Below the pieces are notes generated by a model. It saw nothing but the letters and a program-made list of their open reading frames with translations. It had not been told where the DNA came from and searched no databases. Below, in pieces: positions 32,499 to 44,452 of a DNA stretch of 64,000 nt. The stretch lies in the NCBI GenBank assembly GCA_030704615.1, contig CM060731.1, positions 13,764,001 to 13,828,000 of the forward strand. The letters run 5' to 3'. The DNA is from Takakia lepidozioides (lineage: Eukaryota; Streptophyta; Takakiopsida; Takakiales; Takakiaceae). The stretch's first letter is position 1, and each line of letters opens with the position of its first letter. The position numbers and the translations under genes were made by a program.

Positions 32499-33522
32499 TA
32501 AACCCAATGGTGCATATTCTTGCTTGATCAGCTTGCAACAGCATAGCAAATACTAAGGTCAAATAGATTGGTTGAAGCTTTTGGATAGCGTGGTGTTACT
32601 GAATAGGACATCAGTTGAGTTTTCTTTCTATTTCTAATATGATTATCTCCAAAATGTGTAGTTGCCTTGGTATCGCTAGTTTCTCTTTGGCTTATGTGTA
32701 TTGATGCTGCTCCACGTATATCATATATCCCTGGGGGATACAATCTACAATTACATTAGTCTTTATCTATTAATTCTATCAACGAATGCAATTGGAGGGG
32801 CATACATGCTCATGCGGGGACGACAAATACTCATTGCTTCCGCTGAGGCGATTGCAAGAGCAGAATGTTTGACCTGCTGTAATTTGTTGGCGATTCGCCC
32901 ACTCCTCACTGCAACTGCCAGCAAATTACAACAGGTCATACACAATAAAATAGAAAAAAAAACAAAGAAAAGGAAGGGGAGAAAAAATTGGGAGACCTCA
33001 CTCACTCGCAGGTGTCGCCGCGAGAGAATACAAGCAAATGATGGGTCCAACAACCGACACCAACAAAACAAAGAACCGATCACAGGGTGCAGGTTTTGCT
33101 TGTGGTGACGTGCAATATTGCTGGAGGAAATACCTCTCTACACTTGAATACATTTTAAGCATTGTAGGAGTCTCCAATAAAAAGTATCTAGGGATTTGAA
33201 AATTGTTTTGAAGTGCAGAGATGCTGGCATTATGGATGCCTCCTCTGGTGCCGACAACAATGACAATAAGTGGGCATGTGGCCCACCCCCGCCGGCGGAT
33301 AGCAATGATAAGTGGTGCGTATTTTTGGCGTTTTTCGAAGATGGAGGAGTTGGGGAAGCCGTCGTGGCAGTATGTAAATTCTATGAAATGTATGGTGATG
33401 TCTGGGGACGGTACAGTGGGTGAGGAACCGTTAATGGGAAGACCCTGGACTAGGGGGATATCCGGGCATAGTCTGGTAGGGCATGTGCATGATGTGTGAG
33501 GTCGACATACACAAGGAAGTAG
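32499..33522. other. Intergenic, with a 21-bp foldback
   Basis: No supported gene. At about 32,869-32,940, GACCTGCTGTAATTTGTTGG and its near complement (two mismatches over 21) enclose a ~27-base loop. A run of A and G follows. Confidence 0.5.
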
Positions 33523-33972
33523 CTATGTAGGTACCGTTACTTGTTTCAATTCATAACATAAAATCTTATCCAGCCGAAAATTACTACCCAATATGTCTAA
33601 ACCATCTATTTTAGTTTTGAACACCCAAGAATCTTGCATTGGGAGTGCTTGATATAAATCTCCAATAATGATAGTGTCAAGGCCTCCGAAAAAACTAATG
33701 TGTATTCGTTTAGTTTTGTCAAATTTTGTCAAACAAGACGTATAATAACTAGTTGCAACATACGGATCCAAAATAAATTGTGTGTCGGTGTTCACTTGCC
33801 ATAATGGTCCAGCTAATCTTCCAAATGCATTCATACGAATGTTTTGGGTTGACATCACAAAAACATATTTGATAATTTTTTTTCTACTTCTTTGTGCATA
33901 AAGATAGGTTTCTTCATCAATATTTAACGAGACCAAAAAATCATCAAAAGATATGTTCTCACCAATGTCCAT
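33523..33972 (-). pseudogene. Helitron/Pif1-helicase-like fragment
   Basis: A 149-codon minus frame contains PLWQVNTDTQFILDPYVATS YYTSCLTKFD, resembling the (V/I)LDPY..YY(I/T)SY(L/I)TK segment between the replication-initiator-like and helicase parts of Helitron-type proteins. It is followed directly by FFGGLDTIIIGDLYQALPMQ, matching the Walker B region of Pif1 helicases (FGG-(6)-GD-QLPPV). The segments normally between them are missing, so this is a deleted, probably inactive relic. The glutamine and proline of the helicase motif are partly altered. Confidence 0.6.
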
Positions 33973-34029
33973 TTCATTTAATCTTTTGAAAATACGGTTG
34001 GTGTTTTGTTGTAACTCTAGTGATAGGAT

Positions 34030-34366
34030 TTGGGATTTTTACATGGAGGCTAAGGACACAAGTTTGAGGGAGAGTCTACAGTGTATTACAGATGTCAAAG
34101 AGACAGTGAATGATGGCGTTAGAGACTTGAGAGAGACAGTCAGCGACGTGGTGAAGGAGGTTAGAGAGTCTACGCTTGTTTGTGATAGGATAGGGTTCGA
34201 GTGTCTTAAGAGTAGGTTAGTGAGAGAAGAAACCTCCAAGAGCAAGCCAGAAACAAGACCATTTCTTACCGTACCCTTGTTCTACAAAGGATTAACGCTT
34301 AGCATCACTATTCCAAAGATACGCGGACATTTCATTGCTCGGATGGGCCTTGGAACTATATCCTAG
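34030..34366 (+). other. Possible coding fragment with coiled-coil-like repeats
   Basis: The plus frame reads ESLQCITDVKETVNDGVRDL and RETVSDVVKEVRESTLVCDR, an amphipathic pattern with repeated ETV-D-V units, followed by RLVREETSKSKPE. No family is recognised. It starts near a methionine at 34,043 and ends at a stop at 34,364. Confidence 0.3.
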
Positions 34367-35340
34367 ACCGAATATTTACAACCTTTCATATCTAAGGAAT
34401 GTGATCCAAGGGGTCATTTATAGCTCATACTACTAGTCTGGTAGTATTTATTATACATATCTCTTCATGAACTATAAAAGAGCTTTGGCTCTTTGCAATC
34501 TTGTGAGGAATATACTCAATAATTATTACATATATTATATATATATATATATACTATTATGTCTCTCCCTTAGTACCATAAATTTGAATCTTCCACAAGT
34601 TTTGTGTTCAAAGGTTTTGGAGTAATTACATATATATACATGTCTTTGTATCTAAAGATTAGTGAATTCTTCCCAGATATTTTACAAAATAATGAGCGAA
34701 TGGACTATACTTATAGACAACATGAAACACCAAAGAAAGCAAAGGCAGATCATACAGAAATGAGCTCAGAAATTACCTCACTGATTTGAAGAGGAATTTT
34801 GACAACATATATACCAAACATATATCGAGAGACACATTCGTTTGTTTTTACCGTTGTTGGGGGGGTATCATATTATAGTGAGATCTGCCATGATTGCAAT
34901 TGAAGAGAATCAATTTCAAGCCAAGTGACCATTTTTTTTATACTGGTAACACACTTGATATCCTCTTTCTTCTTGGTTTTTGAGTGTTTTTGAGTTATAG
35001 TAATGTATTACCTTTTGTCTCATTATGCATATTTCCTTATATTTATTTCATTAAGAGCCCTACCCACAGTGAGATTTGTAAAATTTTAAATGGTTGTATA
35101 ATACATATATAGCTCTCGAGCAAATTCGTTAACAAAACTTACCCCCTGAATAATTCCAGATAAATTTTTTCATGGCCTCAGTAGTTCCCTGTTCAAAGGG
35201 AAAAAAAGAATAAAAGAAAGAAACTACAATGCTTTTTGTTTGTGCAGAAGCTATTGACATGTTTTTCTACCGAATTATTTCTCTTTCTTTCTTTGTGCAT
35301 AAAGTTCTTAATTACTGATATTTTATACATTAAATCTTTT
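34367..35340. other. AT-rich intergenic DNA
   Basis: Contains a (TA)n microsatellite at about 34,533-34,552 and no coding signature. Confidence 0.6.
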
Positions 35341-35349
35341 GACTGAGAA

Positions 35350-35551
35350 ACATTTGCAAGTTGCTCCCATAGTTGCTTCTTGTTATGTAGGTTCGTGTGA
35401 CCTTACTCATTCCCATTACCTTAAACCCACCTATTATGCACGACATGTGGTGCACATAATAGAAATAGGTGAGGTTATTTTCTCCTCTCACTATAATTAA
35501 GGGCCTGATTTGTAAGCAGTATTTTCCTTTAAAAAAAAAAAAAAAAAATAG
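35350..35551 (+). mobile_element. Possible second SINE with poly-A tail
   Basis: At 35,497-35,551 AATTAAGGGCCTGATTTGTA followed by AGC and a run of 18 A matches the end of the SINE at 31,110-31,327, which carries TTAAGGGGCCTGATTTGTGA on the minus strand. A B-box-like GGTTCGTGTGACC occurs near 35,390. The A box is not clear, so the head is truncated or belongs to another subfamily. Confidence 0.45.
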
Positions 35552-36810
35552 GTGGTGTGGTTGATACATGTTGGATGGTGCCTTTAAATGACAGATTGAA
35601 GCTTATGCAAAATCACCTGCAAATTTATGAATCCTGAGGGCTAAGGGACATGCCTTATGGAAGAACTCCTCATCAATACTAGAAATTCTCCAAAGTAGAT
35701 TGTCAAGCAATAATACATGTGCAACTTTCTCATAAACTCTGCACTACTTTATAACTAATATATATATATTAACACAAATTAAAGATGAACTTATTCAACT
35801 CACTAAGGGCCACATATTGATGTCAAATTTAAAGTCTTCACTAACTTGCATGGGACAAAGTCCAGATTACCTACATCCTCTATCGTCGTTACGACTTACG
35901 ACTCCACTCTAGGAATATCTGTAATATATATATATATATATATATTGATTATTCATCCAATTATATTTCTTTTTCATAGTGAATATGAGGATACAAAAGC
36001 CTTCATGCCACAATTAGCCTAGTGCAGCCACCATGGCACCCCCGGTAGCGGTTATTTTTTCCTCTTGTACTTCTCGGACATTTTGTCCTTATTTATAAAG
36101 CATGAGGCCTCCGTCCCTCCGACTTCTCCAAAAAAAAGAAACAAAAAACAAAAGTAAAAAATCTTAGTTAGTTGACAACACTGCCTATTTCCACGGAACG
36201 GGCCCATCCACCCTAGTGGGGTAAATAATTATAGACGTGACGGTTTCTATATTAGCTCCACCCCCAGAAGCATCACTTTTACTAGCAAGGCTGACTCTGC
36301 ATGTCCCTCACATTATGTCCATATTTTCTGTAAGATTTTATTTATACAAAACCCTTCAGTCGTCAAGAAGGAAACACCAGCCCCAGCAACTGGGCCTTGA
36401 GGGGGAAAATAAATCCCCTTTCTGAGCCGTGGAGGCATTACCGGGGGAGAGCCCCAGCCCCAAGGCAGAGAGATAGATGATATGGTTTGAGCTTTAAGCC
36501 CCAAACCCAAAATCTCTTTTGTAATTATCTCAAAATAAAATATCCGGTGTCTAGCTAATTCTACCATGTTGACAGTAGAGACAAGGTAAGGAAGAGACAA
36601 GTGAGAGAGAAGAATATAAGCACTGCGTATATTCCATCCATTTACAAGGAGGGTCAAAGCTCTTTTTATGGTTCATGAAGAGGTAGGTATGTATTGGAAA
36701 TATGACCAAGATTTTCACCATGTGAATTTCAGGGTTATCCTCTGGAATCTTAGTAGGGTTTAGGGTTGGATTCCCAGTCCCCGAATGAGTGGCCAGGAGA
36801 ACTCAGGAAA
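35552..36810. other. Intergenic DNA, low-complexity patches
   Basis: Includes a (TA)n run at about 35,922-35,945. An A-rich end near 36,127-36,160 after CATTTTGTCCTTATTTATAA resembles the 3' end of a plant LINE. No gene is supported. Confidence 0.4.
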
Positions 36811-36820
36811 CATTTTATAT

Positions 36821-37502
36821 GGCTTCTCATTGTTTGATAATTGGGTCTTGAATGCGGGCACGTGCGGTTGTGGCGGGCCCGCGGGTGGCACAGGTTCACG
36901 CAGGGTGGGGCGACCCCTACCCGGCGTAGGGGAAGCGAGAGGGGAAGTGAGTCTATTGGGCCCACAAAACACCTGAAGATATGTAGATATATAATTAATT
37001 ATTTCAAGGGATTGGGGGGGTAGCGGCTAGTGTGATGGTAAGGAGCAATTTGTGTTCAATGTGAGGTATGCTGCTCAAATCTTGGCAGGTGGTAATGTGT
37101 GTTAATTTTGTTTGAGGAGGGTCCGAAGGTTGGAGTTAGGCTGGAGTTAGGCGGTCGCCAGTTGGAGTCTGTCGCCAGTCAGTCCACTCGTCAATCGCCA
37201 GTCTGGTGAGTCCGCTTGCCATTCTGTCGGACTCAGTCCACTCGCCAATCGCCAGTCTTCTCACCAAGTCCGCCGGTCAGTAAACTCGCCACTCGCCAGT
37301 CAGTCCGCTCGCCAGTTGGAGTCAGTCATTGAGGGTTTGGCCAGTCCGCTAGAAGGTCCGCCGCCGTTAGAGAACTAGGACTTACAAAAAATTCAGAATC
37401 TAGACCCGGTGAAAGGGGGTTGGGTTCATGAGCTCACCCCATAGGCCGTACTGGCGGGGCCCATAGTTGCATTCAAGACCCAATTATTAAAAAATGAGAG
37501 CC
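36821..37502. mobile_element. 682-bp MITE with 8-bp target duplication (hAT-like)
   Basis: Terminal inverted repeats of about 34-35 bp (36,821-36,855 and 37,469-37,502) both start GGCTYCTCATT and end in TTGGGTCTTGAATGC, differing by a few bases and one indel. The element is flanked by TTTTATAT on both sides (36,813-36,820 and 37,503-37,510). An 8-bp duplication is characteristic of hAT-type transposition. It has no coding capacity, so it would be non-autonomous. It sits ~260 bp upstream of the GDSL gene start. Confidence 0.85.
37145..37345 (+). repeat. Degenerate CGCCAGTC minisatellite inside the MITE
   Basis: About ten diverged units built from TCGCCAGTCAGTCC / ACTCGCCAATCGCCAGTC words run in tandem in the interior of the MITE. 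Confidence 0.8.
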
Positions 37503-37764
37503 TTTTATATGTGTACTACCTAGCAAGTATAGATACACTTTCTTAACACATGACACTTTTCTTGCTGTTCTAAAGACCCAGGTCTGAGAGTGAGAGGTTG
37601 GGGTAGCCTTCGAGGTAGTTAGAGAGGGAGGGGATTTTTCATGAAGTGGAGTACGTAAGACCTCCTAGTCTTACATTGGAATCACTGCAGAGGTCAACCC
37701 ACTGTTTTTGTTTTGGGGGCTGATACTTTCTGTCCACTAGCTGTGCGCAGGGTCCCCAGTAGCA

Positions 37765-40697
37765 ATGGGAGCCAGAGGCCCACCCAAAAGGGGGTACCGA
37801 TGGGCAATCCTGATGAACTTCATTGCTGGGCTGTTGTTGGCAAGAAGGTCCCATGCCAAAGAATCGGGGCCTGCTTTGTTTGTGTTCGGTGACTCCACTG
37901 TGGATACTGGGACCAACTCCTACATCAACACCTCTGCTGATTTCAGGTCGAACTACGCCCCCTACGGACAGGACTATTTTGGCAAGCCCACTGGGCGCTT
38001 CTCAAATGGCCGTGTTGTTGTGGACTTCATTGGTAAGCATCTGAACGTATATTCTCACTCTTGTTCTCTGTCTTCTTAAGTGGTTCATTGTTTATGGCTA
38101 AACGTAGACATCTATATCCTTTTCCATAGTCTTGACTTCAGATAAAAAAGCCAGCCTGCCTCTACACATGAATTACATAGTGCTCTGGATTCTCGAACCC
38201 ATTGTACACACAATGCAGAGCAGCAATGGATTCACCGTGGACATTCATGAGTCCCACTGTACCTATGCACCTGTCTGTAGCCGTTGGAGGCAAAAATTCC
38301 TCTGGATTTGAGACGTCACCTATATACGCAGGACCAACATGGGCTGTAACTTTATCAAAAGACGCCTTCATCCACTTGGCCCAATGCAGATCATAGCAGT
38401 TGTTCGCAGCTATGGGTCGATAACAGAATCTTTGGGTCACTTATACACATGCACAGAGTGGACTTTGTCGGGATGGGTGCAGCTGAATATGCAGGGATTC
38501 CCTTAATCCCGCCATATCTGCAGCCTGATGCTGACTACTCTCACGGTGTCAATTTCGGATCTGGTGGCGGGGGCGTCCTGAATGAAACCAACCACGGCTT
38601 GGTAATCTCTCTCTCTCTCTCTCTCTCTCCCTGGGAAAACTAACAATTCCATCTGTCACGCCGACAACATCACTCCTCAGGGTGATTCCTGGTGTTTACT
38701 TATGCCAAATCTAGGGCTTCATGTGTAGTTCTTGGGGTGAATCCCAGGATGGACGATGTGTCCTTAAAACTACCTGCTCCAGCTTAGGCTTGGATTATGT
38801 GGCTAATGGCTCCATCTTGAGACTTGATAACAGAGGTACTCTGAAGATTTCAATGTCTAAAAATGCTACAAATAGACTCTCTAACCTCCAGGAAGACAGC
38901 CAAGGTGGGGACGTCAACTTGAAAGTTTCTAACCAGTTTGAAGCCCTCAATGAGGTTGATACGAAGCAGCCAGACAGGCTAGCTGACCCTATGTGTGCTG
39001 AGTCTGAGCGTCATGTGACTGAAGGATATGGTACTCTGAATGGTTTGCCAATCCTCAATGTTTACACAAGATGATCAAAATCTACACACGGGGTACTTGA
39101 ACCCCCTTTGCAGATCAGTTGGTCTGGCTGAACCTGTAATTGAAGGGCACTCTTGCAGAATAGTGGGGGATTCTCTGGAGGACTGAGGATGATGCCTGAG
39201 CACCTCAGTTCTGGCTGTAGTAGATTGATTTGTTGCCTACTTTTCTCTGATGAGGAATTAGAGAAACGACCACTGGCTATGCTGGAGGCAATATGCATGA
39301 CAATGCAATTCCAGGCAATTGCTGATTGCAAGTTTGGGTGGTCGGCATGGCTGCTTTCCAAACTGGGCACGGGCCTTTTTTTAGTTTACCTGCACAGCTC
39401 AATGAAGGCATTTTGCTGAAATTCACTGGCATAATGTGGGAATGCAGGTTGTGGACTTCAAAACTCAAATCGTTCAGTTTGGGGAGCTCCAGGAAGCAAT
39501 TATCCAGAACCATGGAGAAGTATATGCAAATAAGCTCTTCACGGAAGCTGTGTACTTGATAAGCATGGGCAGCAACGACTACTTGGGGTATTTCGGGAAC
39601 CCAGCCCAGCGACAAAAATATACCCCTGAGCAACTTGTGGGTGCTGTCGTAACAGGAATTGCCGAAGGGATTCAGGTACACCTCAAGGACAAAGATATTA
39701 GGTCCTTGCCACTGTGTGCCCCCAAAAGAAGATCCTTCCTTCTCATACACTTTAGATAGGAGAGTTGGCTATTAGCTGATTTGAGAAAGAGTGGAGCCCC
39801 TGGTAGTTGTTTGTCACTAACTCATGAAACCTGGGGTGATCTACACAGACACTATATATGAGGGGGGCACGCAAGCTGATGGTTTTTGGGGTCGGACCCC
39901 TTGGATGCCTGCCGGCTATGCGTGCAGCGGCGCAGACGGGCGGTTGTATCGACGCAGCCTCAGATCTTGGTGCGGCGCACAATGGAGGAATGAATTTGGC
40001 TCTAGATAAGCTGCAAGCTGCGTTACCAGATTTTGCCATTATGAAGGGACATTTCTTCGGGTTTTTGTTGGAACGTTTGGAGGATCCGTCTACCTACGGT
40101 ACGTTGGTCTGCAGCACCTTACAGTGGGGACCTTTGCTACTAATTTTAGCAGCCAGTGTAATCCTATCATAGTTGGATTCAAATACATGACAAATTGCGT
40201 GTCAATATTATTTGCTGGGATGCTGGTTTGATTCCTTCTGGTTCTGTATTTCAATATAGCCAAGCAAGTCTTCTGTAACCTGAGGTACACATGCTCTCCC
40301 TCCTATATTCGTCCATTCACATTTGTGCTCTGGTTTGTGCTATGTGCATTAACAACTCCTGTTTGGTATTGCAGAGTTCAAGGATGCGCTGAAGGCGTGC
40401 TGTGGGGCCGGGCCCTATGGGGGTGGTGGCCCTTGTGGGAGGGTTGATGAGAACACTGGTGAAAACTATGAGCTGTGCAGCAATGCAAATGAGCATATAT
40501 GGTGGGACCCGTATCACCCATCAGAAGGCCTTCATGAACAGTTTGCCAAGACAGTGTGGAACGGCGCTATGCCATATGTAGAGCCTTTCAATGCAAACCA
40601 GTTGTTCAAACAGTCGGCAGGCCCCCTTTGTTCAGACGGTCCTGACGCTTTCATCCGCAACCCAATAGAACAGGTACTGTCACAGTCAATTAGCTAG
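37765..40697 (+). CDS. GDSL esterase/lipase, five exons
   Basis: Exons 37,765-38,032, 38,483-38,601, 39,448-39,675, 39,849-40,098 and 40,375-40,697 join in frame at GT/AG sites to give 395 residues, normal for the family. An N-terminal hydrophobic segment (AILMNFIAGLLLA) suggests a secretory signal. All SGNH blocks are present: FGDS (Ser44) in block I, a glycine in GRFSNGR (block II), GSND (Asn172) in block III, and DPYH (Asp333, His336) as the catalytic dyad partners. These plant enzymes hydrolyse acyl esters, often in the cell wall, cuticle or apoplast; the substrate cannot be told from sequence. A MITE lies in the proximal promoter. Confidence 0.92.
38162..38440 (-). other. Open frame inside GDSL intron 1, unidentified
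   Basis: A 92-codon minus frame fills most of intron 1 and reads CYDLHWAKWMKASFDKVTAH VGPAYIGDVSNPEEFLPP. It looks protein-like, but I do not recognise it. It could be a captured gene fragment. Confidence 0.3.
38721..39074 (+). other. Open frame inside GDSL intron 2, possible LINE-like fragment
   Basis: The plus frame reads GLDYVANGSILRLDNRGTLK and later SNQFEALNEVDTKQPD. The NQFEAL segment resembles the linker before the endonuclease of some plant LINEs. A stop ends it at 39,074. The 846-bp intron may owe its length to this insertion. Confidence 0.35.
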
Positions 40698-41177
40698 TAA
40701 CTTCTTGGTAGGAAACCTCACTTTGACAAATACCATCAGCCCAAGTGGATGTCTTTGTGATAGGAAAGTGTGCTAGTCTCTACAGTGTACAGGAATGCAA
40801 GATCGCTGTACAAAACACTGCTCTTCTAATGTTTAAAATCAAGTTAAGTTTCTACAGTTGTGGGGCTAGATATTTGGAGATCCCTCTAATTTTAGCCCGT
40901 TTGAAGTGATTTCTAAGTTGGGTATCTGCTTCCCTCCAATCCCTTTGTTGTCAATGGATTGGCCCTTGTCCAGGGATCCAAATGATACCTCAGATGCTCT
41001 GCTCTAATTAGTTGCTTGTGGAGTAACTTCCATCATTGCCGTAATGGAGTACCTTAATCAATTATTAACCTGTTGCCAGAGTTGATCCCACGAACTTTCA
41101 TTATTGCATGTAGCCATCACCGAATAGGGATCAACACAACTACATTGGCCAGCCATGGCAACCTTATCGGCCTTCAT
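40698..41177. other. Convergent intergenic spacer
   Basis: This is the shared 3' region between the GDSL gene (plus) and the BAHD gene (minus). No other feature is seen. Confidence 0.6.
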
Positions 41178-42982
41178 CTAGGTGATATGAAAGGATGGAT
41201 CAGCTTCGAGAGCTTCCAGGACATTTGCTGGGAGATGTAGAGAGATTGTCACATTCTCAGAAGCAGATGCGCTGGGCTGCATGAAGAACTTCCCATCAAG
41301 AGCTGGACTGGTAGGCTCGCTGTTCCTCACAGCATAGAAGGGTCTACCCCAGCCATAGTCAAGCTCTAATATTGGGAACCATCTCCAGCTTGAAGTGAGT
41401 AGGTCACGGCCATATTTCGAAGAAGGTAAAGTCACGTGAACTTTGGATCCTAACTTGTGCAACTCTACCCAATCCAGAATAGAGGCATAAGCCTCCCCTG
41501 TCATTGCAGTGAGTGAATCATGAATGAGGCCGGCAGCAAATCCTAAAGGTTTGCTCAGAAGCATCTCCACAGTTGTACTAGAGGAGGCGATGAAAACCAC
41601 ATTCCCAAAGTACCCCGTTGGAAGGCCCATGCGTTTCCTTAGATCCACGGCAACGTGGTATCCTATCTCCTCTGTAACTGGAACAGATGGCTTGAGGGTG
41701 CGTCGAGCTTTAGTAACACTCTTCCATAGATGAGCAGAAAGGCACTCAACTGAGCTGAAAGGGCCCTCCTTTCCTCCGTTGGTTGCAGTAAATTTCAATT
41801 TGTCAATCTGCTCCTTGGTGAACTCAAACCCCCTCAAAGTGCTCTTCACCATTTCAGAGCCTTTTGGACCTGCATGTGCGTGTTCACTAGTCCGTTTCTC
41901 CAGTGTACTGTGTGACTCCACGGAGGTCGGTGATGACAAGACTACTGGTGTGGTATGAGGGGGCGTAGGAGGATGTCTCGATTTCAATAGCCAGCGATCG
42001 TGGTTGGGAAGAAGAGAGATTTTTGATCCACGAGATTCTTCAGCCCAGGCTTTCATGAAATGTGTCCCAGAAAATCCATCGCAAACCATGTGATGCCAAT
42101 TTCCAGCGAGAGCCATACCCCCGCACTTGAAGAACGTCACCTGATTTTACAAAGATGAGGTGGGCGAGTGTGGGATTGACTCTTTGTCGTCAACTATCAA
42201 GAGGTGATCAATGGGACAAAAATCTTGATCGATTTATACTTTTGTGATTTCGGATTTCGTTCTCACCAGCAGCACTGAATCATGCACGGAATAAAACCAC
42301 AAAAAACTCGAGGTATGAGAAGTTCTAGAATAACAAACCTGGACGATACAAACAGGAATGTCAATGGACCCCGCATCATAGAAGGAGCCGGAACCTGCAC
42401 TCAGTTCATCCATGACCGCTTGCACTCCAGAAAGCAGAGGGTCACCTTCACACTTGTTCACAGGCACTACATCGCAGAGGTCCGCATCCTCATACGCCTC
42501 CAAAAACACCACCCCGGCGTCGTTACAGTAAATTTGGGGACCTTAAGAAACGACACAATACACATTCGCAAGATCTCAATATCGCACACTGAGGGTATTG
42601 CACATCAATTTATCAAGCTCAATATTGGAAGGCTTTATCGGTATGATGATGAAGCAGGAATTCTGAACATTGTACAATCTTGTCTACCTTGTTCTCGCAG
42701 TCGAAGGCGGCCGGCCATGGGATAGAAATGCACTAGCACCCTTGCAAGAGAATCCTTCAACTTCTCTACAGCTCTAGCGGGAGTTCCCACATTTCCAGCC
42801 ACACACTCTGCGTTGTACAAAACAAGCAGAGGGGTGTAGTAGTGGGGAGGTATTTGGTCCGCATTCGAAAGAGGGAGCCAGTGCCGCTGGGTGGGAGTGG
42901 CAGGCCCAACCGTTGTGGTGGCCATCTTGGTGAATCTTGAGTCCCCGTCGGCCTCACTTCTCGTGCTACCAAGGTCACCCAT
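41178..42982 (-). CDS. BAHD acyltransferase (HCT-like), three exons
   Basis: Minus-strand exons 42,982-42,688, 42,541-42,339 and 42,140-41,178 join at GT/AG sites in phase and give 486 residues. An in-frame ATG at 42,925 (MATTTVGPATPTQRHWL) would give 467, nearer the family norm and perhaps the true start. It carries the catalytic HHMVCDG (HXXXD) near residue 183 and the structural DYGWG motif (LDYGWGRP, usually DFGWG) near 425, plus FYPMAGRLR and YFGNVVF family blocks. BAHD enzymes transfer acyl groups from CoA thioesters to alcohols or amines in the cytosol. Similarity to the shikimate/quinate hydroxycinnamoyltransferase group is suggested, but acceptor identity is not readable. A fragment of a paralogue lies at 32,050-32,263. 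Confidence 0.9.
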
Positions 42983-44440
42983 CCCTGTGACAGATATGGT
43001 TCAAAGTACACAATGGTGATGGGATAGTAACTCTTGCGAAATCTCCTGCAATTGCTTCGTGCCAATTCTTCCGCAACTGGACTGCGACTTCTGAATGCGG
43101 GAGATGGGTGGAGATGGGGGTTGATCGGGTGTTTGTACCGCAGCCCTCGCTAAGACATTAAATGCTGCTCACCATCCTGCATCCTCCATTCAGCAAGTGG
43201 GCTTGACCAGACCAGGCTCTGCGTCCACTTCTTTTCACATTGTTGAATCCTTCTTAAAACCTTTGAAAACTTTAGTGTACTCGATACAGTTCCAGTGGAT
43301 GTGGGCATTTCGGCGTGCCCCGCAGTCTCAGGAGGCAGAAATTCCTTGGGCAGGTTTCAGGAACTTTCCGTTGTACCTTCAGACTAGAGTCTCGTGTTCT
43401 CGTTCACATGCTTTGTTCGTCCTTCCTTCGTCGTCTGGACAAAGAACCTCTTCCCGGTGTGGGTCGCAAGAGAAAGTGGAGAAACAAGGTGGAGCTTTTG
43501 ACTGGTAGTCAAAAGGTGGAGCTTGTTCCTCCAATTTTCTCTGGGGACCCATCCTGAAGACCAATCCATGGTTGCACAAACGGCACTCACAAGTCTCTAC
43601 TACCTCCCTGGACAAGTCTCAAAGAGTCTTGCGTATGGTCTTTACCTTACAATACCTTCCATGCTGGGGAATTACCTGTGTGGGGGTATTATGGTATCGA
43701 CAACGCGGACGGGTCCAAGACGGGGCGTGGATTCCAACTGCCACAGGAGGAAGAGGGACTCACAAATCTAGGATTGGTAGTATGGACGAGTAATGTTTAG
43801 AAGGAAGGGAGTAGTGAATCCGTGTGGTTGGATGCATAGAGAGGAAGAATTGATCCAGACATTACGCACGACGATCGTGAGTCCTCTTAGAAATGGGTTG
43901 TAGTTTGGCACGCAGAGAGTCAGGCGTTGATCCAGTCAAATAATCAGGAAATGTGATTTGGAAGGTTCAAGGAGATTTGAGCTCGTGGTAAGTGAATTGC
44001 TAGAAATGGAGGGCCTACTTATCCGTGAATCTTGTCGGTGTAATCATGAAAACAATTGAAGGGGTTCTTGTCAGGGAGAGCTTCAAATTCATGAGGTGGG
44101 AGGGTGTTGCATTCTAAAATCGGCCTCGACTGGACAGAGCATCAAGCAGCAGTCGAAATGTTTTACTCACAGCTGATATTGGCGAAGAACGGGCCTCTGG
44201 GAACGATTTGGATTGCGGCACATTTGGAGCGCAAGCTGCGGAGAAACCAGGTCGCCCAAACTAACATCTGCGTTCCCGAAATCGTTTGCATTTATTGTTG
44301 GTTTCAGTGCTGCATTTAGGCACGAATGAAGCGAGGAACCATGGGCTTTTCCTCCCTAAGACGTGAGAAGTTTAGCTCACCGCTGCTTCTGGGTTGCAGT
44401 TGGCTTCCCTGGCATCGGACAATTCCATGCATTCATTTTA
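42983..44440. other. Upstream region of the BAHD gene
   Basis: No supported gene. The only structure noted is a 9-bp perfect hairpin (CTTTTGACT with its complement, loop of three) at about 43,495-43,515, beside two copies of AGGTGGAGCTT. Confidence 0.5.
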
Positions 44441-44452
44441 CATGGATGTATG

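Noticed and set aside
37019-37110. Second tRNA-like SINE head inside the MITE
   Set aside because: A-box and B-box matches are weak, and no pairable acceptor stem or A-rich tail was found.
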